Below are positions 29,912 through 36,960 of a stretch of 40,975 nt of DNA, piece after piece. Location: assembly GCA_913775025.1 (NCBI GenBank), contig CAJYJW010000239.1, positions 1-40,975 of the forward strand, given 5' to 3'. The stretch comes from an uncultured Sphingomonas sp. Lineage in GTDB: Bacteria; Pseudomonadota; Alphaproteobacteria; Sphingomonadales; Sphingomonadaceae. Both the position numbers and the translations under genes were made by a program. Every line of letters begins with the position of its first letter. Positions within the stretch are counted from its first letter, which is position 1. A model generated the notes under the pieces. The model was not told the origin of the DNA. It saw nothing but the letters and a program-made list of their open reading frames with translations, and did not search any database.

Positions 29912-30062
29912 ATGGTATCCGATAGCTATCCAAGAGTGTCCGGATAGCTATCGTGCCGGAATGATGCATCGCGCTACCCTGCATCCGCCTGGCCTTTTAC
30001 CGCTGCTTGTCACATAGCAGAGGATAGCCGGATAGCTATCGGATACCATTCCGATAGCTATC
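29912..30062. repeat. GATAGCTATC palindrome cluster (centromere/parS-like) between repA and the par operon
   Basis: Exact gatagctatc at 29921-29930, 29943-29952, 30031-30040 and 30053-30062; 20-nt perfect inverted repeat atggtatccgatagctatcc (29912-29931) / ggatagctatcggataccat (30030-30049). Confidence 0.88.
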
Positions 30063-30105
30063 CGGCTGGTAGGGTCGAAGCGTCTCGCCGCCTATAGGAT
30101 ATGGG

Positions 30106-30429
30106 CTACCCCTTCCGCCGCTCCGCCAGCGCATCGAGCGCCTGTTCCAGCACCGCGCCAAGCGGCAGGTCCAGCTCGTCGGCGATGGCGTAGAGCCGGT
30201 CGATCACCGCCTCGGTCGCCTTGATGTTGATCTGGCGGTTGCGGCCGGTGGTGCGGCGGCGGGGCGTGCGGGCTGGGGCTGCGGGTTCGGCCTCCTGCGC
30301 CCGCCCGGCCTTGCGGCTGGGGAAGCCGGCGGCCTCGGCGATCCGGTCGATCGCGGCAGGCTCGGCGGGCCTGGGTGCTGCGCCGGGGGCGAAATCGTCG
30401 AGATCGCCGAAGGGGTTGGCGCGGCTCAT
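30106..30429 (-). CDS. Small basic DNA-binding partner of ParA (ParB-analogue / RHH-like)
   Basis: RTPRRRTTGRNRQINIKATEAVIDRLYAIADELDLPLGAVLEQALDALAERRKG; start overlaps the parA stop (ATGA). Confidence 0.78.
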   Translation of the reverse strand: MSRANPFGDLDDFAPGAAPRPAEPAAIDRIAEAAGFPSRKAGRAQEAEPAAPARTPRRRTTGRNRQINIKATEAVIDRLYAIADELDLPLGAVLEQALDALAERRKG

Positions 30430-31115
30430 CGGGCGGCCTCCACGATGGGGGTTCGCGCCTCGCGTAGCCGTGCGATCACCTCCGCCGTGAACTGCTCGGC
30501 ATTGGCGATCGCCTTGTCGAGGTTGGGCACCTCCTTGCCGTCCAGCGCCTCCAGCGGTTGACGGAAGGAGAAGAGCGCACGAAACGCTTCGCGCTCGTTC
30601 AGCTGGGTGGCGAATACGGGGACGCCCGCCTCCGCCAGCCCCTGCTGGATATGCCCCATCGTGCGGGTGCGGATGATCGGGCTGGTACGCGTCAGCAGCA
30701 CACCGAACGGCACCGCCCGGCCCGTCATCTTCTCATGCTGGCGCAGCACGCGGATGGCGCGCGTCGCCTGCTCGGCATCGAGTTGCGAGCCCTGCATCGG
30801 CACCACCACCAGATCGGCCTGGCTGACCGCCAGCAGCACGATCTTGGCGGCCGTCCCCTCCAGATCGACGACGACGAACGGGGTCCGCGCCGCCGCCTCC
30901 TCGATCCGGTCGAGGATGTTATCCTCGTCCACGTCCGCCACGATCGAGAGGTTGGCCGGCGCATCGGCCCCGCGCCCCCAGGCGGCGATCGGGTGGTTGG
31001 GATCGGCATCGATCACCGTCACCGCTTTCCCCCGCGCCAGCTCCAGCGAGAGGATGAGGGCCGCTGTGGTCTTGCCGACGCCCCCCTTGGGGCTGACGAA
31101 GACGATGGTAGGCAT
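30426..31115 (-). CDS. parA: ParA-family partition ATPase
   Basis: MPTIVFVSPKGGVGKTTAALILSLELA deviant Walker A; VTVIDADPNHP; FVVVDLEG. Confidence 0.95.
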   Translation of the reverse strand: MPTIVFVSPKGGVGKTTAALILSLELARGKAVTVIDADPNHPIAAWGRGADAPANLSIVADVDEDNILDRIEEAAARTPFVVVDLEGTAAKIVLLAVSQADLVVVPMQGSQLDAEQATRAIRVLRQHEKMTGRAVPFGVLLTRTSPIIRTRTMGHIQQGLAEAGVPVFATQLNEREAFRALFSFRQPLEALDGKEVPNLDKAIANAEQFTAEVIARLREARTPIVEAAR

Positions 31116-31129
31116 GAGGCGGATATCCT

Positions 31130-31240
31130 GACGATAGGTGGTAGCTATCGGATAGCTACCGGGAAGCTAGCCAGACGATAGCGTGGGATAGCGGAGGATA
31201 CTAGGCGGCTTGAAGATGGTATCCGATGGTATCCAGCGGA
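31130..31240. repeat. Second partition-site-like repeat region upstream of parA
   Basis: ggtagctatcggatagctacc at 31140-31160, further gatagc half-sites, and atggtatccgatggtatcc at 31216-31234. Confidence 0.7.
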
Positions 31241-31289
31241 TATCGATGCATCGTGGGCCGGATCGGTTGATCGCGCGCCCGATCTACCT

Positions 31290-31505
31290 ATGATCGCGGC
31301 CATGCTCGCCTACTCGCTCTACACGCTGCTTGCCGTCGGCCTCGCGGTCATGCTCACCGCCATGTTCCGGCGGTTGCGGCGGGACGAGGATCGCATCGCC
31401 CCGCCCGAGGAGGATGCCGCCTTCGATCGCCGCATCGCCGCGATCGAGGATGATTACGGGATCGAGCATCGAGGCGGGCCGGGCCGGGGGCCGGGCGCCG
31501 GCTGA
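31290..31505 (+). CDS. Small single-TM hypothetical protein
   Basis: MIAAMLAYSLYTLLAVGLAVMLTAMFRRLRRDEDRIAPPEEDAAFDRRIAAIEDDYGIEHRGGPG. Confidence 0.6.
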   Translation: MIAAMLAYSLYTLLAVGLAVMLTAMFRRLRRDEDRIAPPEEDAAFDRRIAAIEDDYGIEHRGGPGRGPGAG

Positions 31506-31578
31506 ACCCTGAGCGAAACATTTTGCCTTGGGTAGCCGGGTTGGCGCATAGCCGCCGCCTGTTCGCTGCCCCGGAACC

Positions 31579-32778
31579 ATGATGCATTTCGAAGACCGTC
31601 TGGTGTCCGGCGCCCCGAACGAGATCTACGCGCAGCCGGAAAGCCTGTTCGAATATCAGCCTGTCGTGATGGATGCGACGCGCGCCGCTACCGCGGGCAT
31701 CCGCGCCATGTTCGAACTCTATCCGGCGGCCTATTACAGCCACGTGCCGAACCCCGACATGATCGTGGACGCCGCCCATCCCTGGGCCGCCACCGTGCTC
31801 GACCATCATCATGTCGAGAAGCATTGCCATGCCGCCGCCAGCATCGTCCTGCGGATCGACGATGCCGTCGTCCAGGATGCGGTGGTCTATTGCGGGCCGG
31901 GGGATGACGCGCCGATCCTGTACGAAAGCTACCGCTTTCCCGACCGGGTCGGCGATCCGCCGCCGGCGGGATCGCGCGACGGCGTGCCGTTCGCCGATTT
32001 CCAGCAGGACGACCGCGCCTATCTGTATATCGGCTCGCAGGGCTCGTTCAATTACGGCCACTGGCTGGTGGATGATCTGCCACGGGCAAAGGCATGGACG
32101 GAATTGCGCCACCGGCCGGGTCGCGCGCCGATATTGGTGATGCCGTCGCATGGCGAGCCGATCGATGCGATCCGCCTTCAGTCGTTAAGGCTGCTGGTCG
32201 ATACGCGGATCGAGGTGCAATTCATCCCGCCCGACCGGCCGTGCCGCCTGCGCAACCTCTATTATGTGACGCCGGTCAGCTACCATCCGCGCACCAAGAA
32301 CCCGGCGGCGATCCACTTCATCCGGTCCCGCGCTGCCGCCCGCCTGCCCGAGGAAGGCGAGCCGAGCCGCCGGCTGTTCGTCGCGAGGCGACCGCCCAAT
32401 AGCCGGGCGATCGTCAATTTCGATGCCCTATGGGATATGCTTCAGGGCATGGGCTTCGAGCTGGTCGAGCCGGAGAAGCTCGACTTCGCCGAGCAGGTCG
32501 CGCTGTTTCGCGATGCGCGCATCGTGGTGGGGCAGATGGGGGCGGGGATGACGAACAGCCTGTTTTGCCGCCCCGCGACGAACCTGATCTACCTCGCGCC
32601 GATCGGCTGGCTGGAGCCCTTCTATCTCGATCTGGCGGCGCTGGGCGGGCAGCAGTATAATTTCCTCGCCGGCCCGCCGGCGCAGGACGGGCCGCCATAT
32701 CTATCGGATTTCACCGTGCCGCTCGACCCGCTCCGCGAACGCCTCGCCTTCATGGGCTTCGCGCCGCCGGCGGGCTGA
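31579..32778 (+). CDS. Glycosyltransferase family 61 (DUF563) protein
   Basis: GSFNYGHWLVDDLPRAKAW; RRLFVARRPPNSRAIVNFDALWDMLQGMGFELVEPEKLDFAEQVALFRDARIVVGQMGAGMTNSLF. Confidence 0.87.
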   Translation: MMHFEDRLVSGAPNEIYAQPESLFEYQPVVMDATRAATAGIRAMFELYPAAYYSHVPNPDMIVDAAHPWAATVLDHHHVEKHCHAAASIVLRIDDAVVQDAVVYCGPGDDAPILYESYRFPDRVGDPPPAGSRDGVPFADFQQDDRAYLYIGSQGSFNYGHWLVDDLPRAKAWTELRHRPGRAPILVMPSHGEPIDAIRLQSLRLLVDTRIEVQFIPPDRPCRLRNLYYVTPVSYHPRTKNPAAIHFIRSRAAARLPEEGEPSRRLFVARRPPNSRAIVNFDALWDMLQGMGFELVEPEKLDFAEQVALFRDARIVVGQMGAGMTNSLFCRPATNLIYLAPIGWLEPFYLDLAALGGQQYNFLAGPPAQDGPPYLSDFTVPLDPLRERLAFMGFAPPAG

Positions 32779-32866
32779 ACGAGGCTAGGTCACAAACCGA
32801 TAAAACCGCAGTGTCCGCTCTCGCTCCACTTGCGGACGTTCGCTGTGCCCGGCACAATTCGCCGCC

Positions 32867-33178
32867 ATGCCGATAGATAACACTGCGCACCAAACCAAGC
32901 GCTCGCCGACACCGCTCTGCATCGATCTATTTGCCGCCCAAGCTATGTTGGCGGCTATCTTGGGCGTGGTGCTCGGCATAATAGGCGAGTTTCCCCGCAA
33001 CCCTGACAACTCGATGCAAGCTGTCTATACGGTCCCAACGTTTCTAATTCTTTCAGCGACAAGCGGCTTTCTGCTCTGGAAGCGCCTCCTTCCACACCGA
33101 GCGCTGCGGATCGTCTGCTGGTTTTTCATTGGCTTTTCCGTGCTGGCGATTCCCGCCACGCTCATCGATATCATGTAA
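32867..33178 (+). CDS. Hypothetical membrane protein
   Basis: LFAAQAMLAAILGVVLGIIGEF, YTVPTFLILSATSGFLLW and IVCWFFIGFSVLAIPATLIDIM helices. Confidence 0.6.
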   Translation: MPIDNTAHQTKRSPTPLCIDLFAAQAMLAAILGVVLGIIGEFPRNPDNSMQAVYTVPTFLILSATSGFLLWKRLLPHRALRIVCWFFIGFSVLAIPATLIDIM

Positions 33179-33229
33179 AGAAACGGCAGCTAGCCACCAT
33201 TCCCGGCCCTTCATTTATGAGTTCACGGC

Positions 33230-33754
33230 CTACACGGCCGGCGGCATCGTTGCGGTGCCATCCATGCTGGTGCGGGGAGCGGACGATCGGCTAGTGAGCG
33301 GCCGCCGTTCGAGGCTGGCCGAAACCTCCTGTCGGAAGTCGGGTCCGTAGCAGGGCAGCGCCTCCTCATAATCCGCTATGTCCTCGACCGAGCATTGATC
33401 GAGATGCCAGCGGACCGTGGCATACCAGCTTTCGATATGATCCTTGTGGGACCGGGACCAGAAATAGATCCGCCCCCAGGCCTGCTCGCGTCGCAGCCAG
33501 AGGGTCATCTCCTCGAACGTATACATTTTGAAGCCGCCGAGATTGCCCCGGAGAAACTTATACTGTTCGTTTCTCTCCCCGACCGCGGCGTTATAGTCGA
33601 ACTGCAGCCGCAGATAGTCCTTGAACAGCATGTGCATGTGCTCAAGGCGGCTGGTCCGGCCGGAACCGATCAGGGAGGCCAGGGCGACGAACAGCCCGGG
33701 AAACGCGATCAGGGCGCCTGCCCACGTCGCCACGTCTCCCGTATCCATTGCCAC
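33230..33754 (-). CDS. Hypothetical protein with N-terminal TM helix
   Basis: VATWAGALIAFPGLFVALASLIG, then soluble RLEHMHMLFKDYLRLQFDYNAAVGERNEQYKFLRGNLGGFKMYTFEEMTLWLRREQAWGRIYFW. Confidence 0.72.
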   Translation of the reverse strand: MAMDTGDVATWAGALIAFPGLFVALASLIGSGRTSRLEHMHMLFKDYLRLQFDYNAAVGERNEQYKFLRGNLGGFKMYTFEEMTLWLRREQAWGRIYFWSRSHKDHIESWYATVRWHLDQCSVEDIADYEEALPCYGPDFRQEVSASLERRPLTSRSSAPRTSMDGTATMPPAV

Positions 33755-33918
33755 CTCCCGGCCCGCGATGATCAGACGCGCGCCAGTATCGATCGATCAT
33801 GACTGGCGGGCAAGCCGGCGCGGATGTCATCTCGTCCGACCTGCCATCTGGCCCCGCCTCCTCCGATCCGGCGGCAGCGGCGTTTGCGGTTTGCGCGGCC
33901 ATCGGGCAGGGATGCGCC

Positions 33919-34782
33919 ATGGCGGACGATATCCCCTTCGCGTTCGATGCCGATTTCTATCGCGAGAACAATGCCGACCTCACGTGGATGACGGCGGATG
34001 AGGCGGCGGCGCATTTCCGCGAGCATGGGATGGCGGAAGGGCGGCAGGGGTCGCCCTGGGGCCGGCGCCTGCCGTTCGTCGATCGGCTGGGAAAGCTGGG
34101 TTCGGTGCTGGAGATCGGGCCGTTCTGCAACCCGGTGATGCATGGGCCGCACATCCGCTATCTCGACATGCTGGATGCCGACCAGTTGCGCGCGCGCGCC
34201 ACGGAGCTTGGCCTGGATCCGGCGGGTTGCCCGGAGCATATCCACCATGTCGGCGGCATCGAAACCGTCGATGCCATGTTCGATGGCGTGATCAGCTGCC
34301 ATTCGGTCGAGCATCAGCCCGATCTGATCCATCATTTCGAGGGCGTGGCGCGCATCCTGCGGCCGGGGGGCGGGCGCTATCACCTCATCATCCCCGACAA
34401 GCGCTATTGCTTCGATCACTTCATCGCGGAATCGACGGTGGCGGACGTGGTTCAGGCCCATGAGGAGAGACGCACCCGCCACACGCTGAAAAGCGTGATC
34501 GAGCATTGGACGCTCGTCACTCACAATGATGCCGTAGCGCACTGGCGGGGCGAGCATGGCGCCCGCATCGTCGAGCATCCGCGCCGCCTGCGCGACGCGA
34601 TCGGTGTCTATCGTGGCACCGAGGATTATATCGACGTGCACGCCTGGTATTTCACGCCGACCAGCTTCTGGGACGTCACCTCGACGCTCCACGCCGCCGG
34701 GCTGAGCCCGCTGCGCCCGGTGGAGATCCACGCCACCGGCCACAACACGCCCGAATTCTTCGCGGTGCTGGAACGGGATTGA
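33919..34782 (+). CDS. SAM-dependent methyltransferase with N-terminal surface-glycan-type module
   Basis: FAFDADFYRENNADLTWMTADEAAAHFREHGMAEGRQGSPW module; LGSVLEIGPFCNPVM; DGVISCHSVEHQPDLIHHFEGVARILRPGGGRYHLIIPDKRYCFDHF. Longer start at 33799 possible. Confidence 0.83.
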   Translation: MADDIPFAFDADFYRENNADLTWMTADEAAAHFREHGMAEGRQGSPWGRRLPFVDRLGKLGSVLEIGPFCNPVMHGPHIRYLDMLDADQLRARATELGLDPAGCPEHIHHVGGIETVDAMFDGVISCHSVEHQPDLIHHFEGVARILRPGGGRYHLIIPDKRYCFDHFIAESTVADVVQAHEERRTRHTLKSVIEHWTLVTHNDAVAHWRGEHGARIVEHPRRLRDAIGVYRGTEDYIDVHAWYFTPTSFWDVTSTLHAAGLSPLRPVEIHATGHNTPEFFAVLERD

Positions 34783-34797
34783 GGGGGCGGGGGGCCC

Positions 34798-35673
34798 TCA
34801 GCCGGTCCGTTCGAGGATATTGATGAAGGTCATGTCGTCGTCCGGCGTATGCTGGTGCAGCACCGGCCTGAACGGAATGACGCCCTCGGCGCAGAGCACG
34901 GACGTGATGTGCTCGAAGGAGTGCGACGTGAACACGTAATTGTGCACGTCCTGATAGCGGGACAGCGCATCCTGCGCCGCGGCCATGGCGGCGGTGAAAT
35001 CGCCGTCCTGCGGCAGCCGCCTCGCCGGATCGGCATCGATCGAGCGGGCCTCCGGCATCGAGAGGGGGCGGGCATAATAATATTGATCGAACACGCCCTG
35101 CGGACGGGGGAAGCGGGTGTCGCGGAGATGATCCTCGATGATCTGCCCCAGCGTGGAAACCGGCCGGTGCGCATCGAACGTCGCCCGCTTGTCGGGAAGC
35201 ATCGTGATCATCGTGCCGCCCGGGCGCAGTTTCGCCGCGATCATCAGCATCATGGCGATCAGGTTGGGGGAATGCTCGAGCGCGTGGGAGGACAGGATCC
35301 AGTCGTAGCGTCCGTCCTCGATCATCGACCACTGGCCGTTCGGCGGCACGACATAGTCAAGCTCGGTCACGAAGCGGGGATCGTGCCCCAGCGAGACGCG
35401 GGCGACCTCGCGGCATTCCTCCGTCGTCCGATAATCGAGATAGTCGACATCGGCCTCGTCCTTGGTGAAATAGGGCCGGTCGAACGGCCCCACCTCCAGC
35501 CCCTTGCCGATGGCGAACGGCAGGCAGACGTGCCGTAGCCGCCGGTTGGTCGGCAGGTTCCTCGCCGGATTGTCCGTCTCCACGAACGGATCAGTCGGCG
35601 GTGCCTGAACGGCGGCGTCTTCCGTCGGGGGTGCCGCATCCGCCTGCGGGCGCCTGCGCCATCTGAACAGCAT
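34798..35673 (-). CDS. SAM-dependent methyltransferase
   Basis: GKGLEVGPFDRPYF; YDWILSSHALEHSPNLIAMMLMIAAKLRPGGTMITMLPDKRATFDAHRP. Confidence 0.86.
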   Translation of the reverse strand: MLFRWRRRPQADAAPPTEDAAVQAPPTDPFVETDNPARNLPTNRRLRHVCLPFAIGKGLEVGPFDRPYFTKDEADVDYLDYRTTEECREVARVSLGHDPRFVTELDYVVPPNGQWSMIEDGRYDWILSSHALEHSPNLIAMMLMIAAKLRPGGTMITMLPDKRATFDAHRPVSTLGQIIEDHLRDTRFPRPQGVFDQYYYARPLSMPEARSIDADPARRLPQDGDFTAAMAAAQDALSRYQDVHNYVFTSHSFEHITSVLCAEGVIPFRPVLHQHTPDDDMTFINILERTG

Positions 35674-35704
35674 TCGTCTTTCCTCGTTCGCATCCCGCTT
35701 GGCG

Positions 35705-36898
35705 TCAGGCGGCGGGGTTGCGTTCCCCCGTATAGGGATCGAAATCCAGCGGCATGCCGTGGACGAAATAGGCGCTGCCCTGCGGCGTGCGCGCCACCTC
35801 CGGCATGTCGACGCGGTGGGAGAGGCCGCTGTAGTGGCCGATCAGCGCCTTGCGCTGCATCCCCGGCACGTTGGCATAGCTGCCGCGGTGCATCAGCCGT
35901 CCGTGCCAGATCAGCAGATCGCCCTTCCTGGCGATGAACGTCCGCGTCGGGATGCCGCGCCGCTCGATCTCCCGCTCGGCGACATCGTTGACGAAGCGTT
36001 CGGCGATGCGCGGCCAGCCTCTCTCCTCGCGCTCCTGCTCGCTCAGGAACACGCGGACGCGGTGGCTTTTCAGCAGCGGCCAGCGGTGCGATCCGGGCAC
36101 GAACTCGAACGGCCCGCAATCGGGATGGATATCGTCGAGCGCGATCCAGACGGCGGCGTACCAGCTGTTGATGTAGGGCGGATTGAGATAATCGTCCTGA
36201 TGCCAGTTGCGGTCGGTGGAGACCCAGCCGGTCAGGTTCAGGTGCAGCCCCATCTCCTCGCCGATGAGATGGCCGAGCAGGCGCGACAGCGGCGGATAGA
36301 GGCAGACGTCGCGCAGCTCGGCGATATACATATAGGGCACGGGGCAGGACCAGCCGCCCGGATCGGGCACGCGCGCGCGTATCTCGCTATAGCGGTCGAG
36401 CAGATCGTCGGGAAAGAAGCCGGGTTTGATGAGGAAGCCGTCACGCCGCCATGCGCGCTGATCGTCGTCGAGCGCCGCCTCGTCGCAATCCGCCCGGTCG
36501 AGCGGGGGGGCGAGCGCATCCTCCACCTCCTCGCTCAACATCGCGAAATCGATCTCGGCGGGCGGGATCGGGCGGCGAGCCAGCGTTTCGAGCAGCAGCT
36601 TCTTCTCGATTTCCAGATCGATCACGCGATCGAGCAGCGCCTCGGGCGGGTTGTAGCGGCCGACCAGCGGCCCCGACACCAGCGGCAGGCTGCGGGGCCG
36701 CCGGCCGTGCAGTTCGTCCTCATGGCCATGTTCGGCATAATGCCGATAGGCCTGCGTCTCGCCCCGGGCGACGGCGGCGGCGACATCGGGATTGCGCGCG
36801 AGGTAACGCGCCTCGTCGAACAGGGTGCGGGGAAGCGGGAAGCCCGTCTGCGGCGCCGCGGGCGGCGCCTTTTTGTGCTTTCCGAAGATCTTGAACAC
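35705..36898 (-). CDS. Phytanoyl-CoA dioxygenase (PhyH)-family protein with N-terminal glycan-cluster module
   Basis: FDEARYLARNPDVAAAVARGETQAYRHYAEHGHEDELHGRRP; RDGFLIKPGFFPDDLLDRY; NWHQDDYLNPPYINSWYAAVWIALDDIHPDCGPFEFVPGSH; LIWHGRLMHRGS. Confidence 0.88.
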   Translation of the reverse strand: MFKIFGKHKKAPPAAPQTGFPLPRTLFDEARYLARNPDVAAAVARGETQAYRHYAEHGHEDELHGRRPRSLPLVSGPLVGRYNPPEALLDRVIDLEIEKKLLLETLARRPIPPAEIDFAMLSEEVEDALAPPLDRADCDEAALDDDQRAWRRDGFLIKPGFFPDDLLDRYSEIRARVPDPGGWSCPVPYMYIAELRDVCLYPPLSRLLGHLIGEEMGLHLNLTGWVSTDRNWHQDDYLNPPYINSWYAAVWIALDDIHPDCGPFEFVPGSHRWPLLKSHRVRVFLSEQEREERGWPRIAERFVNDVAEREIERRGIPTRTFIARKGDLLIWHGRLMHRGSYANVPGMQRKALIGHYSGLSHRVDMPEVARTPQGSAYFVHGMPLDFDPYTGERNPAA

Positions 36899-36960
36899 GA
36901 TCGGGTCCTTTGTCGTCGGCCCCAGCCAATATCAGGTGCCGGGGCCGGCGCAATCGGTGG

